Shown: positions 1 to 9,560, numbered from the stretch's first letter. The stretch is 21,579 bases of DNA from Desulfovibrionaceae bacterium (GCA_017613475.1 JAGADT010000098.1:1-21579); one strand, 5' to 3'. The notes: generated by a model from the sequence alone, not told the origin. Made by a program: numbers and translations.

Positions 1-48
1 CAACTGGAGATGCCAGGCAGAGAATGCCCTGCTATGTCCCCGCCAACA

Positions 49-3000
49 TTACGCCCACTGCACAAAACGCGTTTCAAGGGGCGACCACATGCCTTCCGTA
101 GCCGCAAGCATACGGATGCCGTACACGTATTCGCCGCTTTCCATGGCCGCGTATTCCCCGGCGTAGACCAGGCGCCCGTCATCCAGGCGGCGCACCAGGG
201 AAAGATCGCGCACGGCTGGGCGGTCAATGAAATCGCCCTTGGCGCCGGGGCCAGCCACAAACTGCAGCAGGAGGTCATCGGCATCCATGCTGCCCGGCGC
301 AACCGTAACGGTAACCTGGATAGGCTGCCCGCAGACCACGGTGTCGCGCCCCGCGCCTTCAATAATCACCTGGGTGATGTGCGCCGTAGAAAAACGGCTT
401 GCCAACGCGTGCTTCCAGGCGGCAAGGCGCTTGGCCAGGGCAAAATTATCCGCGATGAGGGAGGCAAAGCGCTCGGCCACGGGGATGTAGTAGCCGCGCA
501 CATAGTCGCTCACCATGCGGTCGGAGCTGAACTGCGCCGTCAGGGTCTTCATGGCGCGCTTGACCATGGCCAGCCACTGGTGCGGCAGGCCGTCCGCATT
601 ACGGTCGTAGTAAAGGGGAATCACGCTGTCTTCAAGCAGGGCATAGAGAGCCTCGGCGTCGGCGTAATCACTCTGCGTGCCGTCGGCAAGCCTTGTCACG
701 GCGGGGCCGATGGTCCAGCCGTTCTGACCGTCGTACCCCTCGCACCACCAGCCGTCGGCAATGCTCAGGTTCACGCCGCCGTTCACCGAAAGCTTCATGC
801 CGCTTGTGCCGCTGGCTTCATGCGGGCGGCGCGGGGTGTTGAGCCACACGTCGCAGCCGCGCACCAGAAGGCGCGAAATATCCAGGTTGTAATCTTCAAG
901 GAAGAAGATGCGCCCGGCAAAACGCGGGTCGCAGGTGTAGCGCACCACTTCCTGCATGATGTCAATGCCCGCGTTGTCCGCAGGATGGGCCTTGCCGGCG
1001 AAAACCAAAATCACTGGGCATTCCGGATTGGAAAGGATGCGCTGGAGCCTTTCAGGATCGGCAAAAATCAGGTTGGCCCGCTTGTAGGGCGCGAAGCGCC
1101 GCGCGAAGCCGATGACCAGGGACGAGGCGTTGAGCCTGGAGGCCATTTCCTTCTGCAGGGAACGCGGCACGCCCAATTTCGCGCACATGGCCGGCAGGTG
1201 CTTGCGGATAACCTCCAGCAGGCTGGTTTTCTGCATGCGGCGCGCATCCCACAGGGCGCTTTCAGAAATGTTGTCGATGGCGTTCCAAGCGGGGTCGCCG
1301 GCAGGGATCTTCAGCCAGTCGGAACCTAAAACCTCGCTCAGCAGGGGCCGCATGGCCTTGCCCACGTAGGAGGCCACATGCACGCCGTTGGTCACATGCC
1401 CAATGGGCACTTCCGCCACCGGCATACCCTTCCAGCCGGGGTGCCACATGTGGCGCGAAACCTCGCCGTGCAGGCGGCTCACACCGTTGGCCTTGCAGGA
1501 ATAATTGAGAGCCAGCACCGTCATTTCAAACACGTTGCGCTCGTGCCCCTCAAGCCGCCCAAGGTGCAGGAATTCCGGCCACGAAAGCCCCAGCGCCTGG
1601 CTGTACGAGGAGAAATACTTTTCCATGAGGTCCAGGGAGAAGCGCTCGTTGCCCGCGTCCACAGGCGTGTGCGTGGTAAAGAGGCAGCTTCCGCGCACAA
1701 GCTCCCCGGCTTCGGCAAAGCTTAAGCCGCGGTCGCGCATGATGATCCGGATGCGCTCCAGGATGAGGAAGGCGGAATGCCCCTCGTTCATGTGGTAAGC
1801 GCAGGGGCGGATATCCAGAAGCTTCAGGAGCTGCACGCCGCCGATGCCAAGCAGCATTTCCTGGCGGATGCGGCAGTCCCTGTCGGCCTCGTAAAGGCGC
1901 GCGGTCGTCTGCCTGTCCTGGAGGGTGTTCTGCTGCACATCGGTATCAAGCAGGTAGAGGCGCACGCGCCCAACGCGCACAAGCCAGGGCTGCGCGAACA
2001 GTTTGCGTCCGGGCAAATCCAGCGCAATGAGCAGCGGCTCGCCTTTTTTGTCCAGCAGGCGCTCAACAGGCAGCATGGAAAAATCGTTTTCCGGGTACAT
2101 GGCAATCTGCCGGCCGCTGCCATCCACCCTCTGGTGGAAATAGCCGTTCTTGTAGAGCAGACCCACGCCGACGAGCGGAATGTTAAGGTCGCTCGCGGAT
2201 TTCAGGTGGTCGCCGGAAAGCACGCCAAGCCCGCCGGAATAAATGGGCATGCTCTCATGGATGCCGTATTCCGTGGAAAAATAGGCGAGCGGATGCTCTG
2301 GCGTTAAGTATTCGCCAAGGTCCTCCCGCGGCGGGGTATTCATGTAGGCGTCGAAATCCTCCAAAACAAGGCGCAGGCGCTCAAGGTAGGCCCTGTCTTT
2401 GGAGAGCATGGAAAGCCGCTCGGCAGAAGCCTGCGCCAGCACGCGAACAGGGTTGTGCCTGTGCTCAATCCAGGTTGCGGGGCAAATATCCTGGAAAAGC
2501 TGCCGGGCCCCGGGGTGCCAGCACCACCAAAGGTTCCTGGAAAGCTCCCTCAAACGGCGCAGGGGGGCCAAAAGCGGGGCCACGGCGTTGAAGCTGTGCA
2601 GCACTGGCGTCTCCGAAGAAGCGCCGGCCACCACGCGCGGCGAAATATCCTCCATGAAGTCATGGGCAAACACGCTCCCGCGGCGCGAGTCCGCCTTTTC
2701 CAGCGCCTGGCCATACGACTCCAGGTAGTACGGGAAAAACTGCTCCCACGAACAGCCTTCCGTCATGCGGCGCACGGCCTTGCGCTGCTCTGCGAGCTTG
2801 TCCTCCGGCTGGGTCGCCGCTTCAAGCAGGCAGGTTTTGAGCGAAGCCACCGTGTCTTCATAGGATTTCTGGCGGCGCTGGATAATGGCCACGCCGTTGT
2901 CCGCGCGCTCCCCGCCCATGTGCTCACGCACCCAGAGGCCAAATCCTGAAAGGTCGCTGGTGACCGTTGGCACGGACCAGGCAGCGCTTTCCTGCGGCGT

Positions 3001-4317
3001 ATAGCCCCAGGGTTCGTACCACGAGGGGAACACGCCAAGGTCACAGGAAGAAAGCACTTCCTCGTAGGTCATGTTCAGGAATCCGTCGGCGCCATCCAGG
3101 AGCGCCGGCACAAACACCACCTGCACGGGGTTTTCCGGATTGTTGTCCAGCCCAAGGCGCAGGCAGGCGTTGATGATGGGATCCTGCGGCTGGTTAAATA
3201 CGTTGTGGCTTGAAATCCAGCCGCCGTCCCGCTTGGGCATCCGCTTAGGATCGCCGCTCACGGCATCGGGGTTCACGCCGCTGTGCCCGCCCATGACCAC
3301 GCACAGGGCCAAAACCTGCGTTTCGGAGCCGCGCAGGGATTCGTTAACGCCGGCCATGGCATCCAGGAAAACATCCACGCCCTTGTTGTGAAATTCATAG
3401 CGGCCGGAAATGGCCATAATCCGGGTATTCTCCGGCATCTCGCGGCGCAGGAGCTTTGAAGCGGCAGCCAGGAGCTTTTTCCTGTTGGCCTGCGCGGGAG
3501 CCCTGTCTTCGCTGTAATCGGGGATCACGCGCAGATCGAGCCCGTTGAAGGTAAGGACGTCCGGATTGCGGCCAAGGAACACCGCGGCTTCAGAACCCGT
3601 GATCTGGCTCACAGTGGTAAAGCAGTCCGCCTCCCGCGCGGAAACGCGCTCCATGGAGCACTTGGCGGTGATATTGTGCGCCGCCGCCTCACGCTGGGGG
3701 TTGATCTGATCCATCGCGCGGTAAATATCCACGCCTGAGCCTGCCATGGCCCTGCCGAGCATGGTCGCGTGCGTGGTGAACACCGTCGCCACCTTGGGCG
3801 ACGTGTGCCGCAGGTTGAGCAGGCCCGCGCCGCACATCCATTCATGGAAATGCGCGACGGACCGCCCGCCTTCCGGCTCCACCACCGCCTGGTTGATGGC
3901 GGCGATAACCTCTCCGCACGCGGTGCTGAACATCACGGGCTCCACATAATCCCACCCGCCCGTCAGCGAATCCACGCCGAAACGGTTCCACAGTTCGTAC
4001 AAAAGCTGGTTCTGGTTGAAGCGGTCCTTGAAATTGACCAGGATCACGCGCGGGCGGCCGGGAATGTTCCAGCGGCCAAAGCGGCAGCGGAGGTTACGCG
4101 TTTCCACGGCATGGATGACAGGCGCCCATTCCTCTTCCCGCGTTTCCTCAAAGCCGGGGTTCTTGCCAAGGTCAGGGCCAAGCAGGTAATAATGCTCGCC
4201 AAAGGTCTCCACTGCCTGCAAAACCTTGCTGCTGACGACGGCATAGATGCCGCCCACCTTGTTGCAGACTTCCCAGCTGACTTCAAACAGCGTTGTGTTC
4301 GCCATATCACGTGCCAT
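49..4317 (-). CDS. glgP: Fused glycogen synthase (GT3) and alpha-glucan phosphorylase (GT35)
   Basis: This is a 1422-residue two-enzyme protein. Residues from about 5 to 540 resemble eukaryote-type GT3 glycogen synthase: FEVSWEVCNKVGGIYAV near the N-terminus, HFHEW, and YEPWGYTPQES, which supplies the two glutamates spaced eight apart (E435, E443). After a short linker, residues from about 570 onward match the short bacterial alpha-glucan phosphorylase family: an N-terminal NLWWCWHP motif, STEYGIHESMPIYSGGLG, HMNEGHSAF, and the pyridoxal-phosphate site GTSGMK with lysine about 1175. A beta-rich C-terminal domain follows. The two halves would build alpha-1,4 glucan from a nucleotide sugar and release glucose-1-phosphate from it. 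The chosen ATG has GGTGG eight bases upstream; a second ATG lies 12 bases further in, and a TTG start at 4344 is less likely. It is the last gene of the minus-strand glycogen operon. The donor sugar (UDP-glucose in GT3 relatives) is inferred. Confidence 0.9.
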   Translation of the reverse strand: MARDMANTTLFEVSWEVCNKVGGIYAVVSSKVLQAVETFGEHYYLLGPDLGKNPGFEETREEEWAPVIHAVETRNLRCRFGRWNIPGRPRVILVNFKDRFNQNQLLYELWNRFGVDSLTGGWDYVEPVMFSTACGEVIAAINQAVVEPEGGRSVAHFHEWMCGAGLLNLRHTSPKVATVFTTHATMLGRAMAGSGVDIYRAMDQINPQREAAAHNITAKCSMERVSAREADCFTTVSQITGSEAAVFLGRNPDVLTFNGLDLRVIPDYSEDRAPAQANRKKLLAAASKLLRREMPENTRIMAISGRYEFHNKGVDVFLDAMAGVNESLRGSETQVLALCVVMGGHSGVNPDAVSGDPKRMPKRDGGWISSHNVFNQPQDPIINACLRLGLDNNPENPVQVVFVPALLDGADGFLNMTYEEVLSSCDLGVFPSWYEPWGYTPQESAAWSVPTVTSDLSGFGLWVREHMGGERADNGVAIIQRRQKSYEDTVASLKTCLLEAATQPEDKLAEQRKAVRRMTEGCSWEQFFPYYLESYGQALEKADSRRGSVFAHDFMEDISPRVVAGASSETPVLHSFNAVAPLLAPLRRLRELSRNLWWCWHPGARQLFQDICPATWIEHRHNPVRVLAQASAERLSMLSKDRAYLERLRLVLEDFDAYMNTPPREDLGEYLTPEHPLAYFSTEYGIHESMPIYSGGLGVLSGDHLKSASDLNIPLVGVGLLYKNGYFHQRVDGSGRQIAMYPENDFSMLPVERLLDKKGEPLLIALDLPGRKLFAQPWLVRVGRVRLYLLDTDVQQNTLQDRQTTARLYEADRDCRIRQEMLLGIGGVQLLKLLDIRPCAYHMNEGHSAFLILERIRIIMRDRGLSFAEAGELVRGSCLFTTHTPVDAGNERFSLDLMEKYFSSYSQALGLSWPEFLHLGRLEGHERNVFEMTVLALNYSCKANGVSRLHGEVSRHMWHPGWKGMPVAEVPIGHVTNGVHVASYVGKAMRPLLSEVLGSDWLKIPAGDPAWNAIDNISESALWDARRMQKTSLLEVIRKHLPAMCAKLGVPRSLQKEMASRLNASSLVIGFARRFAPYKRANLIFADPERLQRILSNPECPVILVFAGKAHPADNAGIDIMQEVVRYTCDPRFAGRIFFLEDYNLDISRLLVRGCDVWLNTPRRPHEASGTSGMKLSVNGGVNLSIADGWWCEGYDGQNGWTIGPAVTRLADGTQSDYADAEALYALLEDSVIPLYYDRNADGLPHQWLAMVKRAMKTLTAQFSSDRMVSDYVRGYYIPVAERFASLIADNFALAKRLAAWKHALASRFSTAHITQVIIEGAGRDTVVCGQPIQVTVTVAPGSMDADDLLLQFVAGPGAKGDFIDRPAVRDLSLVRRLDDGRLVYAGEYAAMESGEYVYGIRMLAATEGMWSPLETRFVQWA

Positions 4318-4411
4318 ACAAAATACCACCGCGTTATATATCAAAGACCGCCGGAAAGGCTCCTCCCTTCCGGGTCAAGGGCCGCAGGCACTTTCCCGCG
4401 CCAAACAGCAG

Positions 4412-4448
4412 GGGGGAAACACCCGCCCCCAGGCAGTATGTTTCCCCC
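4412..4448. repeat. Perfect 10-bp inverted repeat upstream of the synthase-phosphorylase gene
   Basis: GGGGGAAACA (4412-4421) and TGTTTCCCCC (4439-4448) are perfect inverted copies separated by 17 bases. No T-run follows on either strand, so it is not an ordinary intrinsic terminator. It lies in the 192-base gap between the GH57 stop and the synthase-phosphorylase start and overlaps the -10 position of a weak promoter candidate. It could be an operator or an mRNA leader hairpin. A second, imperfect stem (CCGGAA/TTCCGG with an outer GACC/GGTC pairing) sits at about 4347-4377, closer to the start codon. Confidence 0.6.
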
Positions 4449-4467
4449 GCCGCGCCCTTTGTGTCAA
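4438..4467 (-). promoter_or_regulatory. Weak promoter candidate before the synthase-phosphorylase gene
   Basis: A perfect TTGACA lies at 4467-4462 on the minus strand. The best -10 at 18 bases spacing is AAACAT (three of six consensus matches). If used, it would let the synthase-phosphorylase be transcribed separately from the upstream operon genes. The -10 half is poor, so the call is tentative. Confidence 0.3.
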
Positions 4468-4509
4468 CCAAAAAGGCAAAGGTTTTCTTTTTCTACAGGG
4501 ATTTTCCCC

Positions 4510-5742
4510 CTAGGCGAGGCTGCCGGGAGCCGGCTGCCAGCCTGGCTTGCCCCCCTCTTCCTCCATCTTCTGCAGCGTCAGCTCGAAATCGCCGAGGACG
4601 TTCATATAATTGATGTAGGCATTGTAAGGCGAACCGTAGGGATTAAAATACTTGTGCACAGCATCGTCTGACCTGATGCACATATAGTAGAAATGATCTG
4701 AGGTCTGCAGCCGCCGCCAGGTACGGAGCATGTCGGCGTTATGCAGCGCCTTCACGCGGGGTTCCAGCCTGTACGCCGCTTCTATGGCGTCGTTCTGCAG
4801 GTCGTTCCCGACCCAGGCCGAGAGGTCGCGCGCGGCATCCGCCCACGAAACATAATGTGGAATATCCAGGCTGGCCACAGGGGCATAGGAATCGGCCACT
4901 TCCGACGGCGTGCGGAAATCAAAATCAGGATGGTTCAGCACGCAGTCAGGCAGCGCCTTCATGAACTGGAAAATGCCCGTGGACTCGCCATGATGCTCGC
5001 CAAAGGTTTCGTAATCCATAAAGAGGTTCAGCACATCGCCGGCGGCCATGCCCGCTTCATGCACCCAGGCGGCAAACTTTTCCGCCGTGAGGGGGAATTC
5101 CGGCCACTGCTTGTTGGAAAAGCGGAAGGCGATGTCGTCCGACAGGCGGTAGTTCTTAAGCAGGAGCTTAATCTTGCTGCAGGATGCCGGCTGATACACA
5201 TAGTTGGGGCTCCGCCAGCCAAGGATATGGTCGGCCCCTTCTGCCAGCACGGCCTTATAGCCCATATCCTCAGCGCATTTGGCCAGGTCGTTGCTGTAGA
5301 TCAGCTCCGTGTTGCGGAAGACCTGCGGCTTCTGCCCAAAAAGCTCCTCAATGCGCGCGTCATGCTGCGCGACCTGCCCGCGGAATTCCTCCGCGGAATA
5401 AAGGAAGGCCAGCGAATGCGCGTCCGTTTCAGAAAGGAACTCCACGCAGCCCGTGGCCGCGAGCGCCTGGAAGCTTTCGATCACTTCCGGAGCCCAGGCT
5501 TCCAGCTGGTCAAGCACCGTGCCTGTGAGCGAAAAGGCGGCCTTAAAACGGCCTTTTGACTCCTCGATCTGCTCCATGAGCAGCTGATTCATGGGCAGAT
5601 AGCACTTCTGGGCGACCTTGCGCAGAATCTCGCGGTTGCTGTCGTTATCCTCATAAAAGTGGTTCTGCCCCATGTCGAAAAACGTATAGCGCCGGAGACG
5701 GTACGGCTGATGAACCTGAAAATAAAAACAGACTGATGGCAT
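4510..5742 (-). CDS. GH57 family alpha-amylase-type glycoside hydrolase
   Basis: A 410-residue cytoplasmic protein without a signal peptide. It shows GH57 signatures: QVHQPY at residues 9-14, the nucleophile region RNTELIY with E146, and MDYETFGEHH with the likely acid/base D243. The length fits the amylase-type GH57 enzymes rather than the longer GH57 branching enzymes, so it probably cleaves alpha-1,4 bonds in glycogen or maltodextrins. Transfer activity cannot be excluded. Its ATG directly follows the TAA of the glycosyltransferase gene, and the ribosome binding site (GGAGGAGGG) lies in the last codons of that gene, so the two are probably translationally coupled. The substrate is inferred from the neighbours. 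Confidence 0.88.
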   Translation of the reverse strand: MPSVCFYFQVHQPYRLRRYTFFDMGQNHFYEDNDSNREILRKVAQKCYLPMNQLLMEQIEESKGRFKAAFSLTGTVLDQLEAWAPEVIESFQALAATGCVEFLSETDAHSLAFLYSAEEFRGQVAQHDARIEELFGQKPQVFRNTELIYSNDLAKCAEDMGYKAVLAEGADHILGWRSPNYVYQPASCSKIKLLLKNYRLSDDIAFRFSNKQWPEFPLTAEKFAAWVHEAGMAAGDVLNLFMDYETFGEHHGESTGIFQFMKALPDCVLNHPDFDFRTPSEVADSYAPVASLDIPHYVSWADAARDLSAWVGNDLQNDAIEAAYRLEPRVKALHNADMLRTWRRLQTSDHFYYMCIRSDDAVHKYFNPYGSPYNAYINYMNVLGDFELTLQKMEEEGGKPGWQPAPGSLA

Positions 5743-7182
5743 TTAGCACCCTCCTCCGGCATGTTTTTCAATGCAGCGTTCATAGATGCGGATCAGGCGA
5801 TCCGCCGAATTTTCCCAACGAATGTTCTTAAGTTCCTCGCGGCAGTTACGCACCAGCTCATCCGCGAGCTTGGGATACCGGAGCACGGCGCAGATTTTGT
5901 CGGCCATGTCCCGCACATCCCAGAAATTAACTTTAAGCGCATGACGGACAACTTCAGACACGCCGGACTGCTGTGAAATAATCACCGGCACGTCATAGGC
6001 CATGGCTTCCAGCGGGGCGATGCCAAAAGGTTCGGAAACGCTTGGCATCACGTACAGGTCGCTCATGGCATACATCCTGTCGACGTTCTCCCCTTTAAGG
6101 AAGCCCGTGAAATGGAAATGGCTGCCCAGCCTGAGCCTGGCCACCTGGGCCACCATGCGCGAAAGCATGTCGCCGCTGCCCGCCATGATGAAGCGGACGT
6201 TCTTCATGTGCTTAAGCACAAGGTTCGCGGCTTCCACAAAATATTCCGGGCCTTTCTGATATGTGATGCGGCCCATGAAAAGCACGCGCTTTTCGTCGCT
6301 TGTCTGCGGCACGCTGAGCTGGCTCCTCGCCTGGCTCCGCGTGACGGCATTGTGCACGACACGGATTTTTTCCGGCGGAATGCCGTAGAGCCGGACCACC
6401 CGGGATTTCGTGTAGTGGCTCACTGCCACCACCACGTCCGCCGCTTCCATGCCGGCTTTTTCGATGGAGGCGACTTCCGTATTCATGTTCATGCCGGACC
6501 TGTCGCTCTCAAGGGCGTGGATATGCACGATGAGCGGCTTGCCCGTGGCCGCCTTCACGGCCATGCCAGCGGGGTAGGTCATCCAGTCGTGCGCGTGGAT
6601 CAAGTCAAAATCACTGCTGCCAGCCAGCTGCACCGCCGCCTGGCTGTAGCGGAAAACTTCCGTCATCAGGTCAGGGCCGTAGCCGCCGTGCAGGTTGATC
6701 GTGTCTTCAACCATCGGGCCGTCATGCGCGCCTCTCGGCATGGAAGCCCAGGCCCAGCCTTCTTCACGGATCCGCCGGCTGAAATCCCCGGCGTTCAAAA
6801 CTTCCGCATAGCTCTGCCCTGTGGCATACGGGAAAAGCGCAGAATCAAGCGGCTCAATATGCAGGTGCTTTTCCCAGAACGCCCGCATGACGCTGCCAGA
6901 CCAGTTCCGCCAGGCTTCAGGCACAAGGCGCCCCTGCCCGGCCTCGCCCAAGCGGCCAAGAATTGCCTGGTAATCCTGCGGGGTCATCCGCATGGTTACC
7001 CCGGACGCCGAGCAGAGCTGAAGGCGCCGGGGCATATCCGGCGCGGCGCCGCCCAGCCGGGGCAGGACAAAACGGATATCCACGCCCTTTGAGGCCAGCG
7101 CCTTTGTCATTCCATAACACGCCGTGCCAAGCCCCCCGCTCAAATGCGGCGGAAATTCCCATCCGAACATGAGTACACGCAT
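5743..7182 (-). CDS. GT4-type glycosyltransferase, probably in alpha-glucan synthesis
   Basis: A 479-residue GT-B fold glycosyltransferase. The N-terminus is VLMFGWEFPPHLSGGLG, with the donor-side glycine loop GGLG (residues 16-19). The middle has DLIHAHDW (193-200) and a phosphate-binding FMGRITYQKGPEYF (302-315). The C-terminal domain has EPFGIAPLE with the paired glutamates E384 and E392 of retaining GT4/GT5 enzymes. This arrangement is typical of enzymes found beside GH57 hydrolases in glucan operons. The donor and product cannot be read from sequence; it may be a second glucan synthase or may make a maltooligosaccharide primer. AAGGGAGG lies ten bases before the ATG. The gap of 108 bases to the debranching enzyme upstream and zero bases to GH57 downstream places it mid-operon. 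Confidence 0.85.
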   Translation of the reverse strand: MRVLMFGWEFPPHLSGGLGTACYGMTKALASKGVDIRFVLPRLGGAAPDMPRRLQLCSASGVTMRMTPQDYQAILGRLGEAGQGRLVPEAWRNWSGSVMRAFWEKHLHIEPLDSALFPYATGQSYAEVLNAGDFSRRIREEGWAWASMPRGAHDGPMVEDTINLHGGYGPDLMTEVFRYSQAAVQLAGSSDFDLIHAHDWMTYPAGMAVKAATGKPLIVHIHALESDRSGMNMNTEVASIEKAGMEAADVVVAVSHYTKSRVVRLYGIPPEKIRVVHNAVTRSQARSQLSVPQTSDEKRVLFMGRITYQKGPEYFVEAANLVLKHMKNVRFIMAGSGDMLSRMVAQVARLRLGSHFHFTGFLKGENVDRMYAMSDLYVMPSVSEPFGIAPLEAMAYDVPVIISQQSGVSEVVRHALKVNFWDVRDMADKICAVLRYPKLADELVRNCREELKNIRWENSADRLIRIYERCIEKHAGGGC

Positions 7183-7290
7183 TTAAATGAATCCTCCCTT
7201 CCTCAAATAAAAAACCCAGCCGACCCTTCCTGTCTCAACGCGCATAGCCAGCACGCCCGGCATCTGCAGGAGCCTCCGCGGCGCTTTTGC

Positions 7291-9360
7291 TCAGCGCTGC
7301 TCAAACGGCACGCGTTTTAGCACACGTTCTTCCCACTCTGCAAATACGCCCGGCGCCGTCATGCGCATGACCATAAGCGCCCGCATGACTTCCGCCACGC
7401 TCCAGGCCTGCGCAGGGCAGCCGTTGGGGCGGTAAGGCGCATCCGCATCAAAAATTTCTGCAATGGAGCCAATGCCATAACGCCCCAAATGCTCTGTAAA
7501 CATGGGCGTTATGGTCTCCAAAAGGTCCTTCACGGCCCCTTCCGCGTCCCACGCAGTCTTAACAAGGGCATCTGTGTACGCCCCAAGGAGCCACGGCCAC
7601 ACCGTGCCCTGGTGGTAGCTGCTGTCGCGCGCTTCGGGGCCGCCCTCGTAGGCGGGTCTGTAGCCCGCGCTGCCGGGCGCCAGGGTCCGCAGCCCAAAGG
7701 GCGTCAAAAGGCGGCTGCGCACCGCATCCATAACCTGCGCGCGGTATTCAGGCTCCAAAACCGAGTGAGGCAGCGCCAGCGCAAAAACCTGGTTGGGACG
7801 GATGGCGCAGTCCCTCCCTTCTTCACGCCAGACATCGGCAAGGCAGCCCTGCTCCTGCACAAAATAACGCTGCAGGAAAACCTCGCGCATGGAGGCAAGC
7901 CGCTCCTCGCACTCCCAGCCATCTTCGCCGAAACGCCGCCCAAGCTCCTGGGCAAAGGCTAAAGCGTTATACCAAAGCGCAGAAATTTCAACTGGCGCTC
8001 CATAGCGCGGGGTCACGGGACGGCCATTCACCGAGGCGTCCATCCACGTGAGCTGCGTATCAGGGTTCCCCACCAGCAGGAAGCCCGCGGCATCAGGGCG
8101 GACATAGGGCGCACTTCCGCTCTGGTAGGCGCGCACAACCTGTTTTAAGGCAGGCCAGCACACGCGGCGCACAAAATCCCTGCCTTCCGCGGAGAACCTG
8201 TCCATATGCTGCACGGCCCACACAAACCAAAGCGAGGCATCCACCGAATTGTAGGCATGGAGGCCGTCTTCAGAAAAACAGTTGGGGATCAGCCCGTTTT
8301 TCACGCTCCCCGCGAGCCTGCGCAAAACTTCAGCGCCTTCCCTGAAGCGGCCGGCACAGAATGTGAGCCCGGCAAGGCTGATGCAGGTATCCCGCCCCCA
8401 TACGCCAAACCAGGGGTAGCCGGCCACAACGCCGGCCCCGCCGCCCGCATCTTGGACAAGGAATTTCCGCCCTTCCGCGGCAAGGTGCGCCTCCAGGCGC
8501 CCGGGGTGCCTGACTGCGGGCGCGCTGCGCATAATCCTGGCTTCCAGTGCAAGCCTGCGCCCTGTCTCTTCTTTCCAGCAGTGCCGCAGCTGCTCACGGG
8601 GCTTATCAAGCGCAGAGGTGGAGGCCGAAACATAGACCGGCACGCCGGGCTCAAGCCGAATGTCAAACACGCCAGGCTGGAACAGGTCTTCTTCGTCAGG
8701 GAAGCCCCGTTCCGCCTCAACAGGGTAGCATACCCTGCGGCACCATGCCGGCAGGGCCTGGAAGCTGTGCGCCCCTGAAACCTGGATATATAAGGGCGGC
8801 AGGGAAAGGTAGGGGCGCACGCCCATGCCGGAAGGCACGCTCCATGTTTCAGCGCTGAGGGCCTCGTTGGCATAGGTCAGGCTGTGGGCGTTGCGGAAGG
8901 CCAAAAGGGGCTTTATGCGCAGGATGGGCGGCTCAGCCAAGTTCATCTCCGCAGCGGAGGAAAGGGTGTAGCGCAGGATGACCAGCGTTTTTCCAGGCAC
9001 CATAAGGAGCTCGCGCACCAGCCACGCGTCCCCAAAACGCCAGCGGGCCATGGGCCAGGGACCCGCCGAAAACTCATGCAGGCATTCATAGCCCTGCGGA
9101 AAAAACACATCGGGGTGGCGCCTGCACGAAAAAAAATGCTCGACGCTGCCGAAAAGCAGCGACTCCTCCATGGCAGAAAGAAGCACGTGGCGGCCGGCAG
9201 GCTGAGCCAGATCGGCAACAAGAAGCCCGTGGTACCTGCGCGTGTTGCAGCCAGGAACAGAGCCTGAGGCGTAATCGCCAAGCCCGTTTGTTTCAAGCCA
9301 CTCCCCCTGCAGGGAGACGCGCGGATTTCCACATGTCTTTCTGCCAAAAACGAATCGCAT
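7291..9360 (-). CDS. Glycogen debranching enzyme (amylo-alpha-1,6-glucosidase, GH133)
   Basis: A 689-residue protein. The N-terminal domain starts with the family signature EWLETNGLGDYASGS and NTRRYHGLL. The C-terminal (alpha/alpha)6 catalytic domain carries WFGVWGRDT with D324, NSVDASLWF, and YHQGTVWPW. Enzymes of this family hydrolyse alpha-1,6 branch points of limit dextrins, which complements the phosphorylase encoded further along the operon. The ATG was chosen because GGAGGG stands five bases before it. A GTG 12 bases upstream is in frame but has a poorly placed GGAG. It is the first gene of the minus-strand glycogen operon and is preceded by a promoter candidate with a perfect TATAAT. 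Confidence 0.92.
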   Translation of the reverse strand: MRFVFGRKTCGNPRVSLQGEWLETNGLGDYASGSVPGCNTRRYHGLLVADLAQPAGRHVLLSAMEESLLFGSVEHFFSCRRHPDVFFPQGYECLHEFSAGPWPMARWRFGDAWLVRELLMVPGKTLVILRYTLSSAAEMNLAEPPILRIKPLLAFRNAHSLTYANEALSAETWSVPSGMGVRPYLSLPPLYIQVSGAHSFQALPAWCRRVCYPVEAERGFPDEEDLFQPGVFDIRLEPGVPVYVSASTSALDKPREQLRHCWKEETGRRLALEARIMRSAPAVRHPGRLEAHLAAEGRKFLVQDAGGGAGVVAGYPWFGVWGRDTCISLAGLTFCAGRFREGAEVLRRLAGSVKNGLIPNCFSEDGLHAYNSVDASLWFVWAVQHMDRFSAEGRDFVRRVCWPALKQVVRAYQSGSAPYVRPDAAGFLLVGNPDTQLTWMDASVNGRPVTPRYGAPVEISALWYNALAFAQELGRRFGEDGWECEERLASMREVFLQRYFVQEQGCLADVWREEGRDCAIRPNQVFALALPHSVLEPEYRAQVMDAVRSRLLTPFGLRTLAPGSAGYRPAYEGGPEARDSSYHQGTVWPWLLGAYTDALVKTAWDAEGAVKDLLETITPMFTEHLGRYGIGSIAEIFDADAPYRPNGCPAQAWSVAEVMRALMVMRMTAPGVFAEWEERVLKRVPFEQR

Positions 9361-9531
9361 AATACCCTCCACGAACTCCGCACGGAAGGCGCATGGACTG
9401 CATTACGGACTATCACGCCGATACAGAATCACGCGCCCCGGCGTCCTTTTCTTACCACAAAACAAAAAGAAATGCTACGGAAAATCATAACGAAGAGACC
9501 GCTGCACAGTAAACCGGTATAACTCTATGAA

Positions 9532-9560
9532 ATTATATAATAAATCAGAAAATTGTGCAA
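9532..9560 (-). promoter_or_regulatory. Promoter candidate for the glycogen operon
   Basis: On the minus strand TTGCAC (9560-9555) is followed after exactly 17 bases by a perfect TATAAT (9537-9532). It lies in the AT-rich part of the divergent region and would start transcription near 9525, giving a long leader of about 165 nt before the debranching enzyme. The -35 matches only partly, so an activator may be needed (inference). Confidence 0.55.

Noticed and set aside
1..48. Terminator after the synthase-phosphorylase gene
   Set aside because: Only a four-pair stem (GGCA/TGCC) without a T-run is visible before the window ends.
3769..4671. 300-codon plus-strand open frame opposite the synthase-phosphorylase start
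   Set aside because: It is antisense to two clear genes and to their shared control region, and its histidine/arginine/alanine-rich composition is typical of antisense frames in GC-rich DNA.
7183..7290. Terminator between the debranching enzyme and GT4 genes (TTTTTT on the minus strand near 7210)
   Set aside because: No GC stem precedes the T-run, so the gap probably does not end transcription.
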